64,000 bases of DNA from positions 1 to 64,000 of the forward strand of contig JALCCG010000001.1 in assembly GCA_023212695.1 (NCBI GenBank), in the 5' to 3' direction. The notes below the pieces were generated by a model. It saw only the letters and a program-made list of their open reading frames with translations, did no database searches and was not told where the DNA came from. Below, piece after piece: positions 1 to 7,565 of this stretch; positions within the stretch are counted from its first letter, which is position 1; each line of letters opens with the position of its first letter. Position numbers and translations under genes: made by a program. This stretch comes from Sporisorium sorghi. Lineage: Eukaryota; Basidiomycota; Ustilaginomycetes; Ustilaginales; Ustilaginaceae.

Positions 1-80
1 GTGCGATGAAAGTCGCACGCACGGTGCGGAGAAGGGGAAAAGGCGGTGATCGTATCAAACCCTTACCTATTTCTATTATA
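1..80 (+). ncRNA. 3' end of a group II intron (domains V and VI), truncated by the window edge
   Basis: The first bases fold as the catalytic domain V of a bacterial group II intron: a GTGCGAT / GTCGCAC stem closed by a GAAA tetraloop, followed by GCACGGT, the 3' strand of the lower stem whose GAGCC partner would lie before base 1. A second hairpin (AAGGGG pairing with CCCTT, positions about 33-67) fits domain VI, with an unpaired A in the CTTACC stretch as the expected branch point. The intron body and any reverse transcriptase would lie left of the window. The exact 3' splice site, near 77-80, is inferred. The remainder up to 292 holds no gene I can support. Confidence 0.75.
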
Positions 81-292
81 TCAGGAACGTTTTCAAGAAT
101 GAGGTGTTCATCATGTAATTCCAGAATGCATTACAATATGTCAGACGAATGAGAATACATAGACCTGGAGCTGCCGTGTAAATCGGGGCTTTTTTTGGCT
201 TCACGCTAAAATTTTTCGTGATTTTAAGAATTGGTTTGTAACAAATGATCGCCTCCAATTGTCTTAACTATAAAATTGAAGAGGTGATGAAG

Positions 293-1633
293 GTGGATCA
301 ATGGAATAAAACCTTTGACGTTGTCATTATAGGCGGTGGGCTGGCAGGGCTAACCGCCTCTATTTATTTAGCGCGGTCAGGTCTCTCCGTTCTTCTGGCC
401 GAGAAATCGAATCGGCTTGGGGGACGCGCGACGACGGTGAAGAAGAAAGGGGCAGCCTTGAATCTTGGCGTGCATGCTTTTTACCAGGATGGGGAAGGGG
501 AGGCGGTGTTGAATGAGTTAGGGGTGAAGCTGATTGGAGCCAACCCTCCTCCGCGCGTTGCGGGCATCTGGAATCGTAAAGTGTATGACATTCCTACGGG
601 TCCCGTAAAGCTGCTTACATCACGTTTACTCTCGTTATCCGGCAAGGCCGAGCTCGTTCGGTTCATGATAAAGCTTGGGAGAATCAAAACGGGGCAGTTG
701 GAACGTCTGACGTTAAGAGAGTGGGCGGAGCGGGAAATTAACGACCCGATGATCCGGCACATCGTCTACTCGATCTGCCGATCCAATTCCTTCGTGCCCG
801 ATCCCGGACTTCATGGGGCAAGAGAGGCTGTACGCCAACTGCAGCGTACGTTTGCGGGTAAAGCGTTTTATCTGGATGGGGGATGGGTATCACTCATCAA
901 CGAACTTGAAGCGCAGGCTTCGCGAGCAGGCGTTGTCATGGCAACCGGACTGGGTGTTGCTGAGGTTGTTCAACACGAGTCGGCGTGGGTCGTTCATTTT
1001 TTAGACAACCGAACGACTACTGTTCCAAACGTGATGATGACAGGAAGTCCTGAACAAGCATGCAAGCTGGTAAGGGGCGCGGAGAAGACGAGTCTGCTCC
1101 GTTGGAAGAACGAGACTCGGCCCATGGCAGCCGCCTGCCTGGATTTAGTGCTTCGCCGGCTTCCGAATCCAAAAAACCGATCTTACATTGCTGGCTTCTG
1201 GCTGGATGCGCCAATTTTTTATAACAGTCCTTCATCTGTAGCCAGATTGAATGATGATGGAAGCTTTATCATTCATCTCGTTAAGCAACTTGGTGAACAC
1301 GCTGGGAATCCGCAGGACAATGAGCAGCAGCTTGAGGCAGCGATGGATTTAATGCACCCGGGATGGCGAAGCGAGGAGATTGCACGGCAGTACCTGCCAA
1401 GAATTACGGTCGTTCATGATTTTCGTTCCACTGACAAGAGTGATCCCCCTCCGGGTCCGGCAGTACCGGAAGTGGAAGGGTTATATGTGGCAGGAGATTG
1501 GGTCAGCCATGGAGAAGTATTGGCGGACGCCGCGTTCGCAAGCGCCAAACGAGCGGCACATGCTATTATTAAGCGCTATGATGATGAACGCAGGACTGGG
1601 GTGAGCCGCAATAGAAACCGAACATTGGTATAA
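293..1633 (+). CDS. FAD-dependent oxidoreductase, phytoene desaturase / amine oxidase-like
   Basis: A flavoprotein of about 446 residues. The N-terminus carries the dinucleotide-binding motif DVVIIGGGLAGLTASIYLA followed by an acidic residue and the RLGGRATT segment typical of the NAD_binding_8 / amino_oxidase superfamily (phytoene desaturase, protoporphyrinogen oxidase relatives). The C-terminus has the second FAD motif, GLYVAGDWVSHGEVLADAA. I chose GTG 293 because GAGGTGAT at 281-288 is a good Shine-Dalgarno four bases upstream; ATG 287 lies inside it and ATG 245 has no clear site. The gene runs directly into an ECF41-like sigma factor, whose known neighbours are often oxidoreductases, so the pair may be co-regulated. 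The substrate is unknown; carotenoid synthesis is not supported by neighbours. Confidence 0.88.
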   Translation: MDQWNKTFDVVIIGGGLAGLTASIYLARSGLSVLLAEKSNRLGGRATTVKKKGAALNLGVHAFYQDGEGEAVLNELGVKLIGANPPPRVAGIWNRKVYDIPTGPVKLLTSRLLSLSGKAELVRFMIKLGRIKTGQLERLTLREWAEREINDPMIRHIVYSICRSNSFVPDPGLHGAREAVRQLQRTFAGKAFYLDGGWVSLINELEAQASRAGVVMATGLGVAEVVQHESAWVVHFLDNRTTTVPNVMMTGSPEQACKLVRGAEKTSLLRWKNETRPMAAACLDLVLRRLPNPKNRSYIAGFWLDAPIFYNSPSSVARLNDDGSFIIHLVKQLGEHAGNPQDNEQQLEAAMDLMHPGWRSEEIARQYLPRITVVHDFRSTDKSDPPPGPAVPEVEGLYVAGDWVSHGEVLADAAFASAKRAAHAIIKRYDDERRTGVSRNRNRTLV

Positions 1634-1658
1634 CAAATGGAGGCATCTGCTATTTTCT

Positions 1659-2471
1659 TTGTCATATCAGATGATGGGCAGTGTTATGGATGCCGAGGAC
1701 ATCGTGCAGGACGTATTTCTTTCGCTTGAAGAAGGGGACAGAACGCAAATTCGCAATGCCAAATCCTATTTGTGCAAAATGACGGTCAATCGATGTCTCA
1801 ACAAGCTGAAGTCGGCCAGCAGACAGCGTGAGACGTATGTTGGTCCCTGGCTTCCAGAGCCTTATGCAGCAGTGAACGATGATCCTATGGATCAGTACAT
1901 TATGAAGGAGTCACTAACAACCGCCTATTTGCTCCTTCTGCATCAGCTTTCAGATATGGAACGAATCGTATTTCTGCTCCGAGAGGTATTCACCCTGCCG
2001 TTTAGCGAGATCGCCACGATTGTTGGCAAGAGCGAAGGAAATTGCAGACAGATTGATTACCGGGCACGCCGAAGTTTGGCGCAGCAACCGGAAACGCGGT
2101 CTGAGGTGAGAGCTGTGGGCGTGCGTCATATCGAGACCTTCATTCAGGCACTTGCAACGGGCAATATGAATCTACTTCTGGATATTCTGAAGGTCGATGC
2201 CACTCTATACACCGACGGCGGTGGAAAAGCGCAAGCCGCTCTCCGGCCGATTGTCGGTTCCCAAATCGTCGCTCGCTACTTCGAGGCGGTTCGGCCTAAA
2301 GTACCGCAGGATTTCGTATGCGAGCTTCGTGAAGTGAACGCTCTTCCGGGTATTGTTATCAAGACGGGTCCTTTTACATTTTCGGTTATTTCGATACAGA
2401 TTGAGAATGATCTTATCTCCAATGTTTATATTGTCATGAATCCCGAGAAGCTGCTTCATTTTAATCTGTAA
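1659..2471 (+). CDS. ECF41-type RNA polymerase sigma factor with SnoaL-like C-terminal domain (SigJ family)
   Basis: Extracytoplasmic-function sigma factor. Region 2 is seen in GSVMDAEDIVQDVFLSL and region 4 in the helix around MERIVFLLREVFTLPFSEIA. Two ECF41 hallmarks are visible: WLPEP in the linker and DGGGK in the roughly 130-residue C-terminal SnoaL-like extension, which in studied ECF41 members modulates core polymerase binding without a separate anti-sigma factor. The start is uncertain. TTG 1659 cuts into helix 1 of region 2, while sigma-like residues (EHWYNKWRHLLFSLSYQ) continue in frame back to 1605, just after a TGA at 1602, with no ATG/GTG/TTG. Either a rare start is used or one base has been gained or lost near 1606. 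It overlaps the oxidoreductase end. Confidence 0.85.
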   Translation: MSYQMMGSVMDAEDIVQDVFLSLEEGDRTQIRNAKSYLCKMTVNRCLNKLKSASRQRETYVGPWLPEPYAAVNDDPMDQYIMKESLTTAYLLLLHQLSDMERIVFLLREVFTLPFSEIATIVGKSEGNCRQIDYRARRSLAQQPETRSEVRAVGVRHIETFIQALATGNMNLLLDILKVDATLYTDGGGKAQAALRPIVGSQIVARYFEAVRPKVPQDFVCELREVNALPGIVIKTGPFTFSVISIQIENDLISNVYIVMNPEKLLHFNL

Positions 2472-2496
2472 GATGCAATCCCCAAAAAACTGGTGA

Positions 2497-2531
2497 AGAG
2501 ACCCTCAGCGATTTTGCTGCAAGGGTCTCTT
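2497..2531 (+). terminator. Rho-independent terminator after the sigma factor gene
   Basis: AGAGACCCT and AAGGGTCTCT pair around a CAGC/GCTG inner stem, followed by TATTT. It closes the oxidoreductase-sigma unit. Confidence 0.75.
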
Positions 2532-2818
2532 ATTTCATAATATCTATCTATTAATGGGAGAGGAATAAATATTTAGTAAAAAAATTACAATTTAGTATAA
2601 CTTTTCTCTGTTTATTAGCGTCTATATTATAAGAAGGTCAGTTGTGCCAGGTTTCAGCGGGAACATCTTTAAGGAAAATTCCTGTTGTCCTGTTACAATA
2701 TAAAAATTTTAGTACTCTTTGCTTAAGCTAAGGGTAAGGCGGACAACTTGTGATTACATAATCGGATTAGCTTTACAATTTAGCTAGACTGAGAGTCACG
2801 GGAGGGGCTGGATTTTAG
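2532..2818. other. AT-rich intergenic region upstream of the amidase gene
   Basis: There is no coding potential here. The 11-mer TTACAATTTAG occurs twice, at 2585-2595 and 2773-2783, so it may hold regulatory sites for the amidase operon, but no convincing -35/-10 pair can be fixed. The GGAGGGG at about 2801 is the ribosome binding site of the next gene. Confidence 0.3.
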
Positions 2819-3508
2819 TTGAAACGAAAGTTGAAGTCAGCATTTGTTGCCACTGTTGTTGCCTGTTCCACGTTATTAATGTCTACACAAGCTTTCGGAG
2901 CAGAAGTCATGTTCACGAATTCAACAAGTACCAATAGCTCGTTTGACCGCGGCGGCGCCGCCGACTATGCAGAAACATGGGCAACACAAGCGAATCCTAG
3001 TTATGCTAATTATGGGAGTAACAGCGATGGAGGAGATTGCACTAACTTTGTATCCCAAGCATTGTATGAAGGAGGCGGGCTTCCATTTAATGGAACCAAA
3101 GGACAGAATAGAAATACGGTGGATTGGTACTATTATGGCCCTCATGTTCCGCCGTCTACAAATCCGAGAACTTCTTCTTGGACGGGGGCACATCAATTCA
3201 GAGAGCACTTTGCAGTTATAAACGACCAAGGTGGAAAGAAGGCCTACAGAGCAACGAAATACACGTCGCAGGAATTAAGCAATAACTTCCAACCCATCTA
3301 CAATGAGTTGTTTCGGGGAGATATTGTCCAACACGTGAATTCAGCCGGACATACGATCCATTCACAAATGGTAAACGGTTATGGACCTGGAAACGATCTC
3401 AAGGTTGCGCAACATTCTGTTAACAATGGAACATGGAACAAGGATATCTCGTTAAAATCTTATGTTGCTTACGGTTCGTGGATCGTATCCATCAAAATCA
3501 AAAGCTAA
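2819..3508 (+). CDS. Secreted amidase domain protein (Amidase_6 type)
   Basis: A 229-residue exported protein. A Sec signal peptide (MKRKLKSAFVATVVACSTL, hydrophobic core, cleavage after QAFG/A) is followed by a single catalytic domain beginning YAETWATQANPSYANY and containing GGDCTNFVSQAL, the nucleophile-cysteine motif of Amidase_6 (PF12671), an NlpC/P60-like papain-fold family seen in Bacillus and Paenibacillus surface proteins. The downstream HSQMV segment would supply the histidine. Start is TTG 2819 behind a GGAGGGG site. The next gene starts 15 bases later, so the two are an operon of exported proteins. A role in cell-wall peptide or amide hydrolysis is family inference; the substrate is unknown. 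Confidence 0.85.
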   Translation: MKRKLKSAFVATVVACSTLLMSTQAFGAEVMFTNSTSTNSSFDRGGAADYAETWATQANPSYANYGSNSDGGDCTNFVSQALYEGGGLPFNGTKGQNRNTVDWYYYGPHVPPSTNPRTSSWTGAHQFREHFAVINDQGGKKAYRATKYTSQELSNNFQPIYNELFRGDIVQHVNSAGHTIHSQMVNGYGPGNDLKVAQHSVNNGTWNKDISLKSYVAYGSWIVSIKIKS

Positions 3509-3523
3509 AGGAGCTGGGAAAAG

Positions 3524-4048
3524 TTGAAGAAAAACACATGGATCATTCTGTCTGTCTGTAGCGCTTTGGCCATTGGAGGTTTTACGTGGGCTAACGTGAA
3601 TGCGAATAAGGTTGATGCTAACAGTCCGAACCTGCCAGAGAAGGTTTCCTATGCGCACGAAAGCTATGAAGCACAGAAAAAAATTGCGGATGCACCTGGA
3701 GCCACAACAGAGGATGAACAGAAGCTTAAGGAGTTGGAGAGCAGGGCTGGTGAATTAGACAATGAACTCCATCCACAAAGCGCCCTTGACGAATTTAACG
3801 AAGTTTTTGCAGGTTATAAAGACCTGTACGCAATTGAAAGTGCTTATTATGCGGACCAGCAGAACTCTGAAGACCCGCTCGTGCAGCGAGTTTTGAAAGA
3901 GCTGGAGAAAAAAGGAGAACTGATAACTCAATTTGAAAACCTGGCCACAAACCAGGCGTTGAGCAAATCTGATGCTGGCGAATCCCTATTGAATCAGTTC
4001 ATGGCAGCAACAAGTGAACTGAATCAAGAGTTGTACCCGGAACAATAA
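3524..4048 (+). CDS. Exported alpha-helical protein of unknown function, partner of the amidase
   Basis: A 174-residue product I do not recognise. It has one N-terminal hydrophobic segment (IILSVCSALAIGGFTWANV) that could be a signal peptide or an anchor, then a strongly charged, predicted helical remainder with Glu/Gln/Lys periodicity (EDEQKLKELESRAGELDNEL, later LKELEKKGELITQFENLA), somewhat like YlbF/YmcA helical bundles, although that is only resemblance. It starts at TTG 3524 with AAAGGAG ten bases upstream and is translationally close to the amidase gene, so a role as chaperone, inhibitor or wall-targeting partner of the amidase is possible but unproved. Confidence 0.75.
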   Translation: MKKNTWIILSVCSALAIGGFTWANVNANKVDANSPNLPEKVSYAHESYEAQKKIADAPGATTEDEQKLKELESRAGELDNELHPQSALDEFNEVFAGYKDLYAIESAYYADQQNSEDPLVQRVLKELEKKGELITQFENLATNQALSKSDAGESLLNQFMAATSELNQELYPEQ

Positions 4049-4152
4049 CTTGCCTGCTGATTTACAGGCCTTCCTGCGCGATTGCAGTAGATGCAATTTC
4101 TAGTGGTTCTGGTTCCATCATGCTAAGATGAGAGTTGCTCATGTTGGGCTCT

Positions 4153-4190
4153 GGTGTACAATGGGTGTGTGGTAACTCCCATTGTACACC
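4153..4190. repeat. Perfect 13-bp inverted repeat with 12-base loop
   Basis: GGTGTACAATGGG (4153-4165) and CCCATTGTACACC (4178-4190) are exact reverse complements. No T-run follows on either side, so it is a weak fit to a terminator. It could be a processing hairpin, an operator or the scar of a small mobile repeat. Confidence 0.6.
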
Positions 4191-4473
4191 AAACCAGCAT
4201 GGGCCTTTTGTTTTCTTACGTGTCGCAGCGTTTTTTTGAAATTGAAAAGAGGGATGGCCTTAATGGAAGGTTTGTATTCATTCATGCTTCTTACGATTAT
4301 GGTGGTTCAATGGATCCTGTATAAGGTCACGGATGTTGGGGAAGAAGAAATGCCCGGAAGCGAGGCGCCACCGGGTTTCCATGATATTGGCAACAATCTC
4401 ATTTTCGTTCACAGGGTTGATGATATTAATCCTTTTGTTAGAATATTAATTCTGATTATCGGGAGAGGAAACC
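4191..4473. other. Intergenic region with possible decayed coding sequence
   Basis: Two overlapping plus-strand frames read protein-like for short stretches: one from about 4264 with a hydrophobic run (FMLLTIMVVQWILY), another ending MDPV at about 4322. Neither has a ribosome binding site plus an uninterrupted frame of useful length. I regard the stretch as a remnant or non-coding and do not call a gene. Confidence 0.3.
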
Positions 4474-4923
4474 ATGAAAAATATATTCAATCCTACGGAT
4501 ATGACCCAAATACTGAACCGAATAGATCGTTTAAGCCCGCTGTCACAGCCGCTATGGGGGAAAATGAATGTAACGCAAATGCTGGCTCACAACTCCGCGT
4601 TCCAAGACATAGCCAGCGGCATCACGAATCTGCCAAGAGGCTGGCTGGGTATGGTCGTTGGAAGGTTTGCGAGGCCTGTTTTATATAATGAGAAGCCAGT
4701 ACCCCGTAATATGTCCAGCATTCCGGAAATATTGATTGCAGATCCAAGAGATTTTGAAACGGAAAGAGAACAATTGAAGGAGAAAATTATATTATTCCAA
4801 CAAAATGGACCTGAGAAATGCACATCGCATCCCCATCCGTTTTTCGGTAAACTGACCCCGGAGCAGTGGGGAAAAGGAATATACAAGCACCTGGACCATC
4901 ATCTGAAACAATTTGGTGTGTAA
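4474..4923 (+). CDS. DUF1569 / DinB-like protein
   Basis: A 149-residue protein beginning MKNIFNPTDMTQILNRIDRL, with LSQPLWGKMNVTQMLAHNS and a C-terminal HHLKQFGV; the overall pattern (MxxxQMLxH near the start, GKGIYKHLDHHLKQF at the end) is that of DUF1569, a member of the DinB four-helix bundle superfamily that often binds a metal through histidines. Three histidines, in LAHNS and LDHH, fit such a site. GGGAGAGG provides the ribosome binding site. It stands alone, convergent with the decayed hydrolase on the other strand. The biochemical role is unknown; thiol-linked detoxification is only a superfamily guess. Confidence 0.8.
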   Translation: MKNIFNPTDMTQILNRIDRLSPLSQPLWGKMNVTQMLAHNSAFQDIASGITNLPRGWLGMVVGRFARPVLYNEKPVPRNMSSIPEILIADPRDFETEREQLKEKIILFQQNGPEKCTSHPHPFFGKLTPEQWGKGIYKHLDHHLKQFGV

Positions 4924-4939
4924 TACATAAAAAAACCGC

Positions 4940-5487
4940 TTACTCGCGAGGTGATTTGGAGTGCTGGTCTGGATCATTCTTCGCCAGCTTCTCCACTTGA
5001 TCGAGCACGAATATCGCATCCCCCACCCAGACCTTATTCAATTGATCCAAATACTCGTAGCCGCTATCAATAAGCGGAGAGAAATAAACCACGCGTCCAT
5101 CAGGGATCAATACCGATAACAATATACCCGTGACTTGCCAGCTGCTCGATTTGGAAGGTGTTCTGGTTCTGGGCGCCGTTAAAGCCATGCGAGAACAGAA
5201 GCTCAGGATAGGCAGGCGCCGTATCCGAGAGTTCAGCTCCTTCTACGGCACGCGTTTTGATCAAGCCAAGGTTTTTGAATAACATTTTAGGCATATGAAG
5301 CGCTTGGCTGTATCGATCTTCAAAAATATCGGGGTAAGCGTCGTAAGGTGCCTTGTTGCCTTTGGCCGATGGCCTGGCCGGATACCAGATCTGTACCATT
5401 AACTCACGCTTATCGTCAGGTTCCGCGGTGTTCAATTCCTCTCGCATCTCATCCTTCCAGTCATAGAGGAAGCAGGAGTTGGGGCGC
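4940..5487 (-). pseudogene. Decayed PAF-acetylhydrolase-like hydrolase (both ends missing, frameshifted)
   Basis: Two overlapping minus-strand frames together match the central part of the intact hydrolase at 23.7-25.2 kb: DDKRELMVQIWYPA and LASHGYIVIGID in the first, then PDGRVVYFSP and VLDQVEKLA in the second. The N-terminal membrane segments are absent (the frame begins after a TAG near 5487) and the product stops before the GHSFGG nucleophile elbow. The frame change lies at about 5100-5112, with several residues missing. With no nucleophile it cannot be an active esterase. It is a remnant of a paralogue or of a lost transferred copy. Confidence 0.8.
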
Positions 5488-5569
5488 TAGTTATCCTTGA
5501 GAGGTTATAGCGCATGGTTTGAATTGGATATAATTCGCCAAGTTCGGGTTATCCTAACCTCAATGAGTC

Positions 5570-5583
5570 TTGAACGCGTTCAA
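5570..5583. promoter_or_regulatory. Perfect 14-bp palindrome upstream of the polyketide operon
   Basis: TTGAACGCGTTCAA is identical to its reverse complement and lies 57 bases before the start of the type III polyketide synthase. A TATAAT at 5529-5534 lies upstream of it, so a bound repressor could block elongation or initiation. The cognate regulator is not visible nearby. Confidence 0.5.
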
Positions 5584-5639
5584 AATGCCCCGGGAAGGGT
5601 AATCATGAATAATTCCAAGACAATGCAGGAGGTTTGAGC

Positions 5640-6797
5640 ATGAAACAAACAAACGGTATGTCCGATGCTGCGATTCTCGGGATGGGTACGGCATTGCCGA
5701 AACATTCCGTAGCACAGTCGGATATTGCAGAATTAATTGCATCTACGCTGCAGGACAGATCCGATCTGGCCCGCTTCGCCCGAAGAGTATTCAGATCCTG
5801 CGGTGTCGAGACACGCTATACTTGCGAATCGAACTATCTGGATCCATTGGAAGAGTGCCGTTATCTGGCTTCCCATGACGAGTCAGCCGTTCCGACGACA
5901 GAGGAAAGAATGGATAAGTACAAGAGAGAGGCACTCCCGCTTGGCTTAACAGCAGCCGAGAAGGCTCTGAAAGATGCCGACATGGCACCGGATCGGATTA
6001 CACATCTCATTACAGTCAGCTGCACAGGTCAATATCAGCCGGGCTTGGATGTTATGCTGATCCGGCATTTGGGACTGTCTCCGCGCGTCAATCGTCTGCC
6101 GCTGATATTTCAAGGATGCGCCGCTGGACTTAAAGCGATCCAAATGGCGCGAGATGTCGTTCAAGGAGCTCCAGGGTCGCGAGTACTGGTCGTATGCGTG
6201 GAGCTTTGTACTCTTCATTTTCAGCCGGTGAACGAGAGAGAGGCGTTATTTGCAGCCTCGTTTTTCGGAGACGGCGCCTCCTCCTGTGTCATCGGCCCTC
6301 CTGAATCTCATCACCAGCATTATCTGAAGCTGGGTTCAGGTTATTCTGTTCTGCTGCCGGATTCAACGGAGGATATGACATGGGAGGTGGGCAATACCGG
6401 TTTTGATCTCTTTTTATCTCCCCGTATTCCGAAGCTGCTCGGTGCTCACCTGGAAGAAGAGCTGCGAGTATTGCTGGAGGGGGACAAGCTCCCTGAACTC
6501 TGGGCCATCCATCCCGGCGGACGGGGCATTGTGGATTCCGTGCAGGAAGTTATGCACTTAAGCGATGAGCAGACCCAATACAGCAGAGAGATTTTAAGAA
6601 CCGCGGGCAATTTGTCATCGGTCACCATTATGTTTGTATTGAATGCCATGCGCCAGGACATGAAGACGCAGGATCAGACGTTCACGGAAGGTGTAGCCAT
6701 GGCCTTCGGACCTGGCCTGACAGCAGAGCTCATGCGTTTTAACTATGTAAAGGCTTACTCGTCATCGGTTAAGGAGCAGGACCATGTCCTTCTTTAG
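5640..6797 (+). CDS. Type III polyketide synthase (alkylpyrone/alkylresorcinol synthase-like)
   Basis: A chalcone synthase-fold enzyme of 385 residues, the usual length. The catalytic triad is visible: Cys160 in LIFQGCAAGL, His291 in AIHPGGRGI and Asn324 in TAGNLSSV. The closest well-known type is the Bacillus BpsA family, which condenses long-chain acyl-CoA with malonyl-CoA to alkylpyrones and alkylresorcinols in the cytoplasm. Start is ATG 5640, seven bases after AGGAGG; the TTG two codons earlier is too close. It overlaps the methyltransferase by 14 bases and is followed by a flavin monooxygenase, the same three activities as srsABC of Streptomyces griseus, which make methylated phenolic lipids and quinones. 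Product identity is inferred. Confidence 0.9.
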   Translation: MKQTNGMSDAAILGMGTALPKHSVAQSDIAELIASTLQDRSDLARFARRVFRSCGVETRYTCESNYLDPLEECRYLASHDESAVPTTEERMDKYKREALPLGLTAAEKALKDADMAPDRITHLITVSCTGQYQPGLDVMLIRHLGLSPRVNRLPLIFQGCAAGLKAIQMARDVVQGAPGSRVLVVCVELCTLHFQPVNEREALFAASFFGDGASSCVIGPPESHHQHYLKLGSGYSVLLPDSTEDMTWEVGNTGFDLFLSPRIPKLLGAHLEEELRVLLEGDKLPELWAIHPGGRGIVDSVQEVMHLSDEQTQYSREILRTAGNLSSVTIMFVLNAMRQDMKTQDQTFTEGVAMAFGPGLTAELMRFNYVKAYSSSVKEQDHVLL

Positions 6798-7497
6798 AGC
6801 TTTGTCCTCGCGGGCACAGGAAGAAGAGCTTATGGATGATTTCTCCATGGGAGGGGAAGAGCTGAGCGAAGCACTTCAGCATTTAAGGCGGCTGAACAAA
6901 ATATTCGCGGCACCGGGACCCACCCTGGCCGGTGTGGAAAAGTTATGGAAAACGATGGGTAGTCCTGGAACCCTTAGTGTTTTGGATGTGGGGGCGGGAT
7001 CGGGCGATGTTAATCAGAAGCTGCTGCAATGGTCGGATCAACAGGGCATCGAGCTAAAAATAACGCTTGTCGATATGACAGAGGAGGCATGCGACGAGGC
7101 CAAGCAGCTATTCCGGGATGAGCCGAGGGTTGATGTACGGCGTGCTGATGTCAAGGAACTGCCGGATGCATCGGCAGATATCGTGACCGGTTCTCAGTTC
7201 GTTCACCATTTTGATGGGCAGCAGCTGATTGATATCGTGTCGCATATGCTGAGAGCCTCGGTTCATGGAGTCGTTATCAGTGATATCCATCGCCACCTGG
7301 TACCCTACACGGCCGTATGGATTACTACGCGGATGATTTCGCGCAATCGTTACATTCGGCACGATGGTCCGCTTTCGGTTGCCAAGGGCTTCAAAGGAAG
7401 GGATTGGAGAGAGTTAAAGAAGCAGCTTAACCACGAAACGATGACCTACGAATGGAAGCCTTTGTTCCGTTATTCCGTCGTGATTCCAAAATCATAA
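6784..7497 (+). CDS. Class I SAM-dependent methyltransferase of the polyketide operon
   Basis: A 237-residue Rossmann methyltransferase. Motif I is LSVLDVGAGSGDVNQKLL (about residues 64-81), followed by the acidic LVDMTEEAC strand and a motif near VTGSQFVHHF. The ATG lies inside the polyketide synthase gene in another frame, indicating translational coupling. By analogy with the Streptomyces srsB step it would methylate the resorcinol or pyrone made by the first gene, but the fold differs from SrsB, which belongs to the isoprenylcysteine methyltransferase type, so this would be functional replacement rather than orthology. The aromatic or phenolic acceptor is inferred from context only. Confidence 0.85.
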   Translation: MSFFRALSSRAQEEELMDDFSMGGEELSEALQHLRRLNKIFAAPGPTLAGVEKLWKTMGSPGTLSVLDVGAGSGDVNQKLLQWSDQQGIELKITLVDMTEEACDEAKQLFRDEPRVDVRRADVKELPDASADIVTGSQFVHHFDGQQLIDIVSHMLRASVHGVVISDIHRHLVPYTAVWITTRMISRNRYIRHDGPLSVAKGFKGRDWRELKKQLNHETMTYEWKPLFRYSVVIPKS

Positions 7498-7565
7498 AGA
7501 CGAAATTGTCACCTAATGATAAAAGGCAACGTGCTAATGAAAGAGTAAAAAGGTGGTGTTCATAC

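Noticed and set aside
76..258. 60-codon minus-strand frame next to the intron end
   Set aside because: No ribosome binding site, composition unlike protein, and it lies in the intron 3' flank.
4182..4688. 168-codon plus-strand frame overlapping the DUF1569 gene
   Set aside because: Its second half is the out-of-frame shadow of a well-supported gene and its first half lacks a ribosome binding site; only a remnant is possible.
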